Source of the DNA: Mycetocola_B reblochoni
Lineage (GTDB): Bacteria; Actinomycetota; Actinomycetes; Actinomycetales; Microbacteriaceae
Reading direction: 5' to 3'
Assembly (NCBI RefSeq): GCF_003667525.1
Contig: NZ_RCUW01000014.1
Span: 1-55,666, forward strand
DNA: 55,666 nt
Shown here: positions 7,673 through 15,212 of the stretch, in pieces
How positions within the stretch are numbered: the first letter of the stretch is position 1
How the letters are laid out: every line of letters begins with the position of its first letter
The notes under the pieces: generated by a model
What the model was told of the DNA's origin: nothing
Seen by the model: the letters and a program-made list of their open reading frames with translations, nothing else
Database searches by the model: none
Program-made: the position numbers and the translations under genes

Positions 7673-8209
7673 TCAGCGCGTCTCGCCCGGTCGGTCCGTC
7701 CGGTCCATTCGCACCGGTCGGTCCACCCGCTCCCGGGAAGCCGGCCGTGTCGGCAGGGCCCGCCGGTCCGCCCGAGCGCGCAGCACCGCGTCGGCCGCGG
7801 CGGCGATGACGCCACCGGCCAGGTACCAGAGCAGGTCGAGGGCGTCGAAGGACGTCCCGAGCGCGAGCCGGGCGAGCGTGAAGCGCGCGGACAGCTCCGC
7901 GGGGACGGGCGTCAGCTGGAACAGCTCGACCGCCGCGCTGAGCAGGACCGCGGACGCGCCGACGGCGATCGGGCGCACCCGCGGCAGCGCGACAGCGATC
8001 AGCAGGTAGAGCAGCGCGGTGTAGCAGCCGTCGGCGACCGGGCCCCAGCCGAGCCGGTGGGCGGCCAGCCCGGCGGCGACCACGACGACCGCCGCCGCGC
8101 CGAGCGCCGCACGTCGTCCCCCGCTGCGGCCTCGTCGTCCGCCCGCAACGCGAGGGCTCACCCGGTCCGTACCGCTTGCGCCCACACGGTCCGCGTCGCC
8201 GGGGCTCAC
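7673..8209 (-). CDS. DUF2809-like small membrane protein
   Basis: 178 residues from GTG 8209, which overlaps the TGA of heme oxygenase as GTGA, so it is translationally coupled. Four hydrophobic segments are visible, including LGAAAVVVVAAGLAAHRLG and LLWYLAGGVIAAAADAVL. The motif SAAVELFQLTP and the ending FDALDLLWYLAGG match the DUF2809 pattern, also seen in VanZ-like proteins. The C-terminal tail is Arg/Asp-rich and repetitive. Function unknown; the coupling to heme oxygenase is the best clue. Confidence 0.65.
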   Translation of the reverse strand: MSPGDADRVGASGTDRVSPRVAGGRRGRSGGRRAALGAAAVVVVAAGLAAHRLGWGPVADGCYTALLYLLIAVALPRVRPIAVGASAVLLSAAVELFQLTPVPAELSARFTLARLALGTSFDALDLLWYLAGGVIAAAADAVLRARADRRALPTRPASRERVDRPVRMDRTDRPGETR

Positions 8210-8865
8210 GCGACCTGCGCGGCCTCGGCCTTCGCCCTGGCGAGGTCGGCGAACAGCGCCGTGTTGTACGCGTAGGCGCGGATGACCTCGTCGATGACCC
8301 TGGCCTTCTCGGCCTCGTCCCACGGGGCGTCGTCGAGCTGCTGGCGGTACACGTCCTTGAACACCTTCGGCTTGGCGATGTCGGCGAAGAGGTAGAACCC
8401 GACGCCGTTCGTGTCGAAGCCGAACTGACGCTGCATGAGCGTGCGGATGATCTGACCGCCGGACAGGTCGCCGAGGTAGCGGGTGTAGTGGTGGGCGACG
8501 AAGCCGCCGGCCCAGGTGGCGCCGACCTCGGTGATCCTGGCCACGTAGTCGCGCGTCGTCGGCAGCGGCTCGATCCGCTCGCGCCAGTCCGGTCCGATGA
8601 GGAACTCCAGGTCGGCCTCGATCGCGGGCAGGCGGGTCAGCTCGTCGGAGATGAACGTCGCGGCGACGGGGTCCCGGCGCATGCGCTCGGCGGCGGCCTC
8701 GATGGCCTCGTAGATGAAGTAGTGCTGGGCGACCATGGCGATGTAGTCCTCGCGGGTGCCCTTGCCGCTCATCAGCTCGTCCATGAAGCCCGCGCCCTCG
8801 CTGGACGCGTGGCTGGCCTGGGTGCGCGTGCGCAGTGCCACGGAGAAGGGGGTGACTGTCGACAT
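8206..8865 (-). CDS. hmuO: Biliverdin-producing heme oxygenase
   Basis: 219 residues. Opens heme to biliverdin, CO and ferrous iron in the cytoplasm. The proximal heme ligand is His19 in TRTQASHASSEG. The distal helix has YLGDLSGGQIIRTLMQRQFG with the flexible glycines of the HmuO/HO-1 fold. Two ATGs lie in tandem (8868 and 8865); GGGAG fits the second better. An iron-box-like site precedes the gene, and DUF2809 is coupled downstream. A DUF2470 protein 0.5 kb away supports a heme-iron module. Confidence 0.92.
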   Translation of the reverse strand: MSTVTPFSVALRTRTQASHASSEGAGFMDELMSGKGTREDYIAMVAQHYFIYEAIEAAAERMRRDPVAATFISDELTRLPAIEADLEFLIGPDWRERIEPLPTTRDYVARITEVGATWAGGFVAHHYTRYLGDLSGGQIIRTLMQRQFGFDTNGVGFYLFADIAKPKVFKDVYRQQLDDAPWDEAEKARVIDEVIRAYAYNTALFADLARAKAEAAQVA

Positions 8866-8884
8866 CATGCTCCCGGGGGTCCAA

Positions 8885-8903
8885 GTGGGTGAGGTAAACC
8901 TAA
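8885..8903 (-). promoter_or_regulatory. DtxR/IdeR-like iron box upstream of heme oxygenase
   Basis: GTGGGTGAGGTAAACCTAA matches the actinobacterial iron-box consensus TTAGGTTAGGCTAACCTAA at 14 of 19 positions, with the right 14 bp matching at 11. It lies 20-38 bp upstream of the heme oxygenase start. TATATT just upstream on the minus strand is a possible -10. Iron repression of heme oxygenase by DtxR is known in Corynebacterium. Confidence 0.5.
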
Positions 8904-9072
8904 ATATAGCCGCTCCGGCGGTGCGTGAACACTGCTGTTCCGGGGTGTGCGCTGTGCATCGTGTGGCCCCGGCACGGGGATCTTGCCCCGTCGCCCCCGG
9001 CGTCGGAAAATGTTGCCTGGCCCGACCGGGCCGCGGAAACCGTCAGCGCCACGGGCGCGGAGAAGGGGCGAC

Positions 9073-9288
9073 ATGGGTATCGAGGATCTCACCAAGAAGG
9101 CCAAGGACTTCGTCGAGGCGAACAGCGAGAAGGTCCAGGAGGCGCTGAAGAGCGAGCAGGCGGAGAAGGTCAGCGACCGCGTGCTGGACGGCGTCGCCGG
9201 TGCGGTCAACAAGGTCACGGGCGACAAGTACGCCGACAAGGTCGGTGAGGCGCGCGAGTCGATCGACAAGAAGCTCGGCAACGAGTAG
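9073..9288 (+). CDS. MT0933-type small antitoxin-family protein
   Basis: 71 residues, highly charged and helical. The motif TGDKYADKVGEARESIDKKL matches the C-terminal pattern of the Rv0909/MT0933 antitoxin family, whose members are short Lys/Asp/Glu helices. AAGGGG precedes the ATG. No toxin gene is adjacent on either side, so the toxin-antitoxin role is uncertain; many actinobacteria carry such solo genes. The gene ends at a strong bidirectional hairpin. Confidence 0.65.
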   Translation: MGIEDLTKKAKDFVEANSEKVQEALKSEQAEKVSDRVLDGVAGAVNKVTGDKYADKVGEARESIDKKLGNE

Positions 9289-9300
9289 CGAGCAGGGCCG

Positions 9301-9344
9301 CCGCGGGCCCCGTCACGACCGGGTGGTCCTGACGGGGCCCGCGG
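9301..9344. terminator. Bidirectional hairpin terminator
   Basis: A 15-bp perfect stem pairs 9301-9315 with 9330-9344, with a smaller GACC/GGTC hairpin inside the loop. It lies between the convergent small antitoxin-family gene and the DUF2470 gene and can serve both. Confidence 0.75.
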
Positions 9345-9368
9345 CCGTGAGCACGGACGTGTCAGCCC

Positions 9369-9674
9369 TTAGTGCTCCTCGCGCGGCGTCACGCCGAGCT
9401 CGCGGCAGGCGCGCGTGTACAGCTCCACCACCTCGCGGCGGGCGTCGGCGCGCGCGGTGAGCCGGGTCGACCACGGCACGCGCACGGTGATCTCCTCCAT
9501 CGGCGTCTCCGCGAGCCAGACGCCCTCGTCGACGGTGACGTCGGTCATGTGAGCGCGGACGGCGTCCCTGGCTCCGAACGCCCGCGCGATGAGGAGGTTG
9601 TCGTCGCTGTGGTCGCCGTTCATGTGACCGAGGATGGCGTCCGCCGTGGCCTCGTCGATCTCGTAGTCGCTCAT
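9369..9674 (-). CDS. DUF2470 heme-associated protein
   Basis: 101 residues from ATG 9674; a longer in-frame start at 9710 adds 12 residues without support. The motif HMNGDHSDDNLLIARAFG (His22) is the signature of DUF2470, the domain that forms the C-terminal half of HugZ-type heme oxygenases and also occurs alone in actinobacteria. It probably takes part in heme binding or heme-iron handling. Its neighbour within 0.5 kb is a canonical heme oxygenase. Confidence 0.8.
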   Translation of the reverse strand: MSDYEIDEATADAILGHMNGDHSDDNLLIARAFGARDAVRAHMTDVTVDEGVWLAETPMEEITVRVPWSTRLTARADARREVVELYTRACRELGVTPREEH

Positions 9675-9731
9675 ACTCAGATCCCACCGCCTGAGCACTC
9701 TCTGTGTCAACTCCGCGGCCGGCGCCGGAAA

Positions 9732-9745
9732 TGAATGCGGTTACA
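9732..9745 (+). promoter_or_regulatory. LacI-type operator copy 1 (upstream of the lacI-type gene)
   Basis: TGAATGCGGTTACA overlaps a TACATT -10-like box at 9742-9747. It matches the 14-bp site at 12486-12499 (TGTATGCGCTTACA) at 12 of 14 positions. This suggests autoregulation of the LacI regulator that starts about 50 bp downstream. Confidence 0.55.
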
Positions 9746-9797
9746 TTGGTCTGACGACTGTCTTGCCGCGTCCGGGCGGCGCGAGCGGAGGAGACGA

Positions 9798-10913
9798 GTG
9801 GTGTCGAAGGTCCCCACGGTGTACGACGTCGCCGAGCGGGCGGGGGTCTCCATCGCGACGGTGTCGCGCGTGCTGCGGACGCCGGACGCCGTGCGTCCCG
9901 TCACGCGCGAGCGCGTGCTCGGCGCGGTGACGGAGCTCGGCTACGTGCCCAGCGGCAGCGCCAGGGGGCTGGCCGAGCGGCGGACCGGGGTGCTGGGCCT
10001 GTACTTCCCCGGCTTCGACGCCCTCGACGAGGCGGCCGAGTTCACGGTCTTCACCGACGACGACGACGGCGCCGCCGGCGACGAGTTCAGCATCGTGCAC
10101 GAGGCGGCACCGCCGGAGGACGCCGGGGCGGCGACGCTGTTCCTGGACGAGGTGCTGCGCGGGGCGGAGCTGGAGGCGTGGAGGCGTGGCTTCGTGCTCA
10201 TGGTCGGCGTCGGCCGGGGCGACCCGGCGACCTCCGTAGCCCGCGACATGGCCGGACGGGTGGATGGCCTGGTCGTGCTGGCGAACAGCGTGCCCGACGA
10301 CGTGCTGGAGCGGCTCTCGGCCCGGATCCCCATCGTCGTCCTGGCCGGTCCACGGCGCGGCGACAGCAACGACCACGTGACCGTCAGCAACGCGCAGGGG
10401 ATGGCGGCGCTCACCCGTCATGTCCTCGAGCAGACGGGCGGCCGGGTGCCGAGCTACCTGGCCGGACCGGTGGACTCGCCCGACGGTGCGCAGCGCTGGC
10501 AGGGCTTCCAGAGGGCCATCGCGGAGGCCGGGCTGGACCTAGCCGACGTCCCGGTGCTGCGCGGCGACTTCAGCAGGGCCGCGGGGCGCCGGATCGGCGA
10601 CGAGCTGGTGCGGAGCGGGCTGCCCCCCGCGCTGATGTCCTCGAACGATCAGATGGCCCTCGGCGTGCTGGACGCCTTCGCCGCGGCCGGCGTGCGCGTG
10701 CCCCAGGACGTGGTCGTCACCGGCTTCGACGGGATCGACGCAGCAGCGCGATCTCACCCGCGGCTGACCACGGTCCGGCAGCCGATGACCGAGCTGGGCC
10801 GCGCCGCGATCGAGGTCATGGCGCGCCGGCTGGACGAGCCGGATGCTCCGCCGATGTCGGTGCGGCTGCCGGTCGAGGTCGTGCTCAGGGACAGCTCCGT
10901 CCGGCGGGGCTGA
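9798..10913 (+). CDS. LacI-family transcriptional regulator
   Basis: 371 residues. The N-terminal LacI HTH is complete: TVYDVAERAGVSIATVSRVL, then the hinge GYVPSGSARGLAERRTG. The ligand domain has the usual VTGFDGID and PRLTTVRQPMTELG motifs. An acidic insertion (TDDDDGAAGDEF and following, about residues 88-115) sits where most family members have a shorter loop. GGAGGAG precedes tandem GTG codons at 9798 and 9801. The same operator sequence lies before its own gene and before the ABC operon at 12.5 kb, so it probably controls beta-glycoside uptake. Confidence 0.9.
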   Translation: MVSKVPTVYDVAERAGVSIATVSRVLRTPDAVRPVTRERVLGAVTELGYVPSGSARGLAERRTGVLGLYFPGFDALDEAAEFTVFTDDDDGAAGDEFSIVHEAAPPEDAGAATLFLDEVLRGAELEAWRRGFVLMVGVGRGDPATSVARDMAGRVDGLVVLANSVPDDVLERLSARIPIVVLAGPRRGDSNDHVTVSNAQGMAALTRHVLEQTGGRVPSYLAGPVDSPDGAQRWQGFQRAIAEAGLDLADVPVLRGDFSRAAGRRIGDELVRSGLPPALMSSNDQMALGVLDAFAAAGVRVPQDVVVTGFDGIDAAARSHPRLTTVRQPMTELGRAAIEVMARRLDEPDAPPMSVRLPVEVVLRDSSVRRG

Positions 10914-10987
10914 GCCGGGCACGCGTCGGCGGGCGCGACCCCGTCTTGCTCGCGCGGCGATCGCGGTCCATGCTGGTCCGATGTCCG

Positions 10988-11836
10988 ATGTCTGATGCCG
11001 CCGGATCCGATCGTGCCGCGGAGCTCCTCGCGGCGTACGACGCCGAGCTCAGGGGGGAGGCCGAGACCGCGCACGCGCTGCGCACCGAACGGCTCGGCCC
11101 GCTTCACCTGGCGACGTTCCCCGGCGGCAGCGGGTTCATCGGCTACGCGCCGTTCCGTCTCGGGGCGGGCGAGTCGGTCCGGGAACTGGTGCGGCTCGCG
11201 CTCGCTCATGTCGCGTCCGACCCGACCGTGTCGCAGCTGGAGTGGAAGACCCGTGGCCACGACCGGATCCCCGGTCTGGAGAGCGCGTTGCGCGACAACG
11301 GTTTTCGCGCAGAAGAGACCGAGTCGATCATGCTCGGCCAGGCCGAGTCGCTCGCCGTCGACGTCCCGCTCCCCGCGGGCATCGTGCTGCTGCGGCGGAT
11401 CGACGCGGAGCCCGACGTCAGGGCAACGAGCGCGATGGTCGATCGGGCCTTCGGCGATCCGGTCTCGCCGCGGCGGGCCGACGCCGTGCTGGACCGGCTG
11501 TCGCGAGGGGACGGCACCGAGCTCTGGGTCGCCGAGGCCGGCGGGGAGCCCATCTGCGCCGGCCGGCTCGAGCCCGTCCCCGGCTCGCGGTTCGCGGGTA
11601 TCTGGGGAGGGGCCACGCGAGCGGACTGGCGAGGACGGGGCATCTACCGCGCCCTCACCGCGGCGAGGGCGCGCTCCGCGCTGGCGGCGGGCAAAACCCT
11701 GATCCACAGCGACTCGACGGCGTACTCACGCCCGATCCTGGAACGGTACGGCTTCCTGGCCGTCTCGACGACGACGCCCTACGTCTGGGAGCGGCCGGTC
11801 GCCGCCGCCGGCCACTCGGAGGCGAGCACGCCGTAG
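10988..11836 (+). CDS. GNAT-family N-acetyltransferase (two-domain)
   Basis: 282 residues from ATG 10988; an ATG at 10970 is also possible and neither has a clear ribosome site. The C-terminal half holds the GNAT acetyl-CoA loop as TRADWRGRGIYRALTAARARSA and the final strand region YSRPILERYGFLAVSTTTPYVWER. The N-terminal half looks like a degenerate GNAT repeat (SVRELVRLALAHV). Substrate unknown. Its 3' end overlaps the 3' end of the convergent next gene by 58 bp. Confidence 0.8.
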   Translation: MSDAAGSDRAAELLAAYDAELRGEAETAHALRTERLGPLHLATFPGGSGFIGYAPFRLGAGESVRELVRLALAHVASDPTVSQLEWKTRGHDRIPGLESALRDNGFRAEETESIMLGQAESLAVDVPLPAGIVLLRRIDAEPDVRATSAMVDRAFGDPVSPRRADAVLDRLSRGDGTELWVAEAGGEPICAGRLEPVPGSRFAGIWGGATRADWRGRGIYRALTAARARSALAAGKTLIHSDSTAYSRPILERYGFLAVSTTTPYVWERPVAAAGHSEASTP

Positions 11837-12411
11837 TTCATCCCGTCGAGCCAGACGCCCGTGCGGTGGAGGGCCGTCGCCTTGCTGTGCTCTTCGCGCC
11901 GCATACCGAGACGCTCCATCAGCCGCCAGGACGGTTCGTTGTCGGCGAAGCAGCCGGCGGTGACGCGTCGGAGGCCGAGCTCGGTGAAGCAGCGATCGAT
12001 CACCGCGCGCACCGCCTCGGTGGCGTAGCCGTGTCCTCCGACGTCGGGGTGCAGTGTCCAGCCGAGTTCGGCTTCGGTGTTGCGTGCGCGATCGCGGACC
12101 TCGCGCTGGGACCAGCCGTCGCCGATGCGCAGCGTGACGTCGCCGACGGGGAGGCGGGTGGGGTCATCGAGCCGCTCGATGAGCAGCATCTGGGTGAGGC
12201 GGCCCGGCTCGTCCATCTGGGCTCGGAAGCTGTCCAGGTCATCGGGGCCCGAGGTGATCCACCGGCTGACCTCGGGCAGCCGGCGGTGTCGCCAGATCGC
12301 CTCGACGTCGTCAGGGGTGGCGCGGCGCAGGCGCAGGCGATCGGTCAGTAGCGGCCAGGAGACACGGTCGATCGGTTCGACGGGCACGGGCACGGGTGCG
12401 TGCTCGGGCAT
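11779..12411 (-). CDS. RimJ/RimL-type GNAT N-acetyltransferase
   Basis: About 210 residues. It starts with the TDRLRLRRATPDDVEAIWRH pattern of RimJ/RimL-like enzymes that acetylate protein N-termini or small amines. It carries the CoA loop as HPDVGGHGYATEAVRAVID and the ending FADNEPSWRLMERLGMRREE. Start is uncertain: ATG 12411 or GTG 12438, neither with a good ribosome site. Convergent with the preceding GNAT, sharing 58 bp of antisense coding sequence. Confidence 0.8.
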   Translation of the reverse strand: MPEHAPVPVPVEPIDRVSWPLLTDRLRLRRATPDDVEAIWRHRRLPEVSRWITSGPDDLDSFRAQMDEPGRLTQMLLIERLDDPTRLPVGDVTLRIGDGWSQREVRDRARNTEAELGWTLHPDVGGHGYATEAVRAVIDRCFTELGLRRVTAGCFADNEPSWRLMERLGMRREEHSKATALHRTGVWLDGMNYGVLASEWPAAATGRSQT

Positions 12412-12471
12412 GGGCTCGGCGGCGGCGGTGTCTGGCACGCGGTCCAGGCTAGCCGCCGGGTGGCGGCACGG

Positions 12472-12501
12472 TTGCACGACTCGAATGTATGCGCTTACAC
12501 T
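12472..12501 (+). promoter_or_regulatory. Promoter with LacI-type operator copy 2 for the ABC importer operon
   Basis: TTGCAC (12472-12477) and TACACT (12496-12501), spaced 18 bp, look like a sigma-70 promoter. The operator TGTATGCGCTTACA (12486-12499) is a palindrome with 12 of 14 symmetric positions and covers the spacer and -10. It is nearly the same as the site before the lacI-type gene. Confidence 0.6.
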
Positions 12502-12558
12502 GCCGAGTAGCGACACCGTCGCACGCAGCCCCCCGGACTGCCTTATGACAGAGACGAC

Positions 12559-14235
12559 ATGAGGTTCACTGTGTCAAAGACGCACACCACACGCCGCTGG
12601 CGAACGCTGGCGCTCGCGGGCATCACGGCCGCAGCACTCGCCGTCAGCGGGTGCAGCATCCAGATCACCTCGCAGCCCGACCCGAGCATCGGCGAGGACA
12701 CGATGCTCATCAACGCCGACAAGGGCAACCCGCTCTTCGACCGCAACTTCAACCCGTACATCACCAACGCGCGCACCGCCGCCCGCTGGATCTACGAGCC
12801 GCTCATCCTCATCAACCCGCTCGACGGCGCCGAGCACCCGTGGCTCGCCGACAGCTGGGAGCAGCCGGACCCGCGCACCATCACCATGCACATCCGCGAC
12901 GGCGTCACCTGGAGCGACGGGGAGCCGTTCACCGCGGAGGACGTCGCCTTCACCTTCCAGCTCATCAAGGACAGCCCCGAGCTGGACATCTACGGCGCCT
13001 GGCAGCACCTGGACAGTGTCGAGGTGGACGGCGACACCGTCACGCTGGCGCTGCAGAGCGACGACACCCCGGCGCTGGCGATCATCGGCAAGACGATGAT
13101 CGTGCCTGAGCACCTCTGGTCCGACGTGGAGGACCCCTCCACCTACCGCAACGAGGACCCGGTCGGCACCGGTCCCTTCGTCCTCGGCAACTACAACGAC
13201 CAGCAGTACTCCGTCGATCGCAACCCGGACTACTGGCAGGCCGACAAGATCGAGATCGAGCACATCGTGCTGCCGTCGACGAACAACCAGCTCGACACCG
13301 TCACCCGCGGCTACGACTGGTCCTACTCCTTCATCTCCGACGTGTCGGGCACCTGGGGTGCGGCCAGCCCCAACAACAAGTGGTGGTTCCCCAACGCCGG
13401 CGTCATCGGACTGATGCCCAACAACGACGTCGCCCCCTTCGACGACGTGCACGTCCGCCGCGGCATCGCCCTCGCCCTCGACCGCGACAGCATCGCCGAG
13501 GTCGCCAGCGAGGGCTACATGGAGCCCGCGGGCCAGACCGGCCTCATCCTGCCCAACCAGGAGGACTCGCTCGACCCGAGCATCCCCAACGGCGGCATCA
13601 TCGAGCAGGACACCGACGCGGCCCTCGCCGAGTTCGCCAAGGCCGGGTACACGCAGAAGGACGGCACGCTCGTCGACGAGGACGGCACGCAGTTCGAGTT
13701 CTCGCTCACCACGGCCAACGGCTACTCCGACTGGACGCGGGCCGCTCAGGCCGTGCAGCGCCAGCTCGGCGACATCGGCATCACCGTCTCCCTCGAACTG
13801 CCGCAGCCCGCCGGATACCAGCAGGCGATCAGCAACGGCGACTTCGACGTCGCCATCGGCGGCATGGGCAACGGGGACATCTACCAGGCGTTCAACTCGC
13901 TGCTCTCCAGCGACTTCTACGTCCCGGTGGGTGAGTCCACGGCGAACAACTTCGCCCGCTACCGATCCGACGACGCCGACCGGCTCCTCGCCGAGTACCG
14001 CTCCACCGTTGACGAGGGCCGCCAGGGCGAGATCGTCGACGAGCTGCAGAACATCGTCTACGACGAGCTCCCCGTCATCGGCATGTACTACGGCGGAAGC
14101 TGGGGCCTGTACAACGACGCCAAGTTCACCGGATGGCCCACAGAGGACGACCCCTACATGATCCCGCAGAACTACGACTCGGCCCCGCTGCTGACGTTCA
14201 CCAAGCTCAAGCGCGCGACGGGGGGCCAGAAGTGA
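12559..14235 (+). CDS. Opp-type ABC transporter substrate-binding lipoprotein (SBP family 5)
   Basis: 558 residues. A lipoprotein signal ends in LAVSGC with Cys32 as lipid anchor. The body is a family 5 solute-binding fold: early TARWIYEPLILINPLDG, then ITMHIRDGVTWSDGEPFTAEDVAFTFQ and the RRGIALALDRDSIAE block. Family 5 proteins bind peptides, nickel, or cello- and other beta-oligosaccharides. The downstream GH1 enzyme and LacI control make a sugar ligand more likely here than a peptide. An in-frame GTG at 12571 has a better ribosome site (TGAGG) and is an alternative start. First gene of a coupled operon. Confidence 0.88.
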   Translation: MRFTVSKTHTTRRWRTLALAGITAAALAVSGCSIQITSQPDPSIGEDTMLINADKGNPLFDRNFNPYITNARTAARWIYEPLILINPLDGAEHPWLADSWEQPDPRTITMHIRDGVTWSDGEPFTAEDVAFTFQLIKDSPELDIYGAWQHLDSVEVDGDTVTLALQSDDTPALAIIGKTMIVPEHLWSDVEDPSTYRNEDPVGTGPFVLGNYNDQQYSVDRNPDYWQADKIEIEHIVLPSTNNQLDTVTRGYDWSYSFISDVSGTWGAASPNNKWWFPNAGVIGLMPNNDVAPFDDVHVRRGIALALDRDSIAEVASEGYMEPAGQTGLILPNQEDSLDPSIPNGGIIEQDTDAALAEFAKAGYTQKDGTLVDEDGTQFEFSLTTANGYSDWTRAAQAVQRQLGDIGITVSLELPQPAGYQQAISNGDFDVAIGGMGNGDIYQAFNSLLSSDFYVPVGESTANNFARYRSDDADRLLAEYRSTVDEGRQGEIVDELQNIVYDELPVIGMYYGGSWGLYNDAKFTGWPTEDDPYMIPQNYDSAPLLTFTKLKRATGGQK

Positions 14236-15212
14236 AGTACATCGCCCAGAAGCTCGGACTGTTCGTGCTCACGCTGTGGGCCGCCGTCACGCTGAACTTC
14301 TTCCTTCCGCGGCTCATGCCCGGGTCCCCCGCCGACGCCGCGATCGCCAAGCTGTCCCAGAACGGCCCCGTCACCGAGGCCACCCGCGCCGCCATCGAGG
14401 CGCAGCTCGGCGTGCCCACCGGGTCGCTGTGGGACCAGTACCTGTCCTACCTGCACCAGGTCGTGACGCTCGACTTCGGCGTCTCCTACACCTTCTACCC
14501 GCAGACCGTGTCCAGCATGGTGTCGACGGCGCTGCCGTACACGATCGGGCTCGTCGGCATCGTGACGGTCCTGGCGTTCGTGCTCGGCACCCTCATCGGC
14601 GTCGCGGCCGCGTGGAAGCGGGGCACCTGGCTGGACTCGCTCCCGACGCTGACCGGGTCGTTCCTCAGCACCTTCCCGTACTTCTGGACGGCACTGCTGC
14701 TGCTGTTCTTCCTCGGCTACGTGCTGCACTGGTTCCCGACGACGGGGGCCTACGCCGCCACCAGCACACCCGGCTTCACGGCCGAGTTCATCGGCGACGT
14801 GCTGCTGCACGCGATCCTGCCGGCACTGACCATCCTCATCACCTCGCTCGGGGGCTGGATCATCGGCATGCGCAACGCCATGATCAACACCCTCGGCGAC
14901 GACTACGTGACCTTCGCCGAGGCCAACGGCCTGCGCGGGCGCACCGTCGCGATCCGCTACGCCGCCCGCAACGCGATCCTGCCGAACCTCACCGGCTTCG
15001 GCCTGGCGCTCGGCGGCGTGGTCGGCGGCTCGATCCTGGTCGAGCAGGTGTTCGGCTACCCGGGCATCGGCTACCTGCTCTTCAACGCCGTCATCGGCCA
15101 GGACTACCCGCTGATGCAGGCGCTCTTCCTGATGATCACCGTCAGCGTGCTCATCGCCAACTTCCTCGTCGACATCTTGTACGGCGTACTCGACCCAAGG
15201 ACCCGCCGATGA
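14232..15212 (+). CDS. Opp-type ABC transporter permease 1 (DppB-like)
   Basis: 326 residues. The GTG start overlaps the stop of the binding-protein gene as GTGA. Six membrane helices, a long first periplasmic loop with GSPADAAIAKL, and the EAA coupling motif at DYVTFAEANGLRGRTVAIRYAARN-region followed by ILPNLTG are all typical of the DppB/OppB subunit. Pairs with the next permease to form the membrane channel. Confidence 0.9.
   Translation: MKYIAQKLGLFVLTLWAAVTLNFFLPRLMPGSPADAAIAKLSQNGPVTEATRAAIEAQLGVPTGSLWDQYLSYLHQVVTLDFGVSYTFYPQTVSSMVSTALPYTIGLVGIVTVLAFVLGTLIGVAAAWKRGTWLDSLPTLTGSFLSTFPYFWTALLLLFFLGYVLHWFPTTGAYAATSTPGFTAEFIGDVLLHAILPALTILITSLGGWIIGMRNAMINTLGDDYVTFAEANGLRGRTVAIRYAARNAILPNLTGFGLALGGVVGGSILVEQVFGYPGIGYLLFNAVIGQDYPLMQALFLMITVSVLIANFLVDILYGVLDPRTRR

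Noticed and set aside
7673..8884. 403-codon minus-strand frame joining DUF2809 to sequence opposite heme oxygenase's frame
   Set aside because: Only the part from GTG 8209 has membrane helices. Upstream residues are an out-of-frame reading of the heme oxygenase gene.
9073..9288. Complete toxin-antitoxin pair around the MT0933-type gene
   Set aside because: No toxin-like frame was found on either side; neighbours are heme oxygenase and DUF2470.
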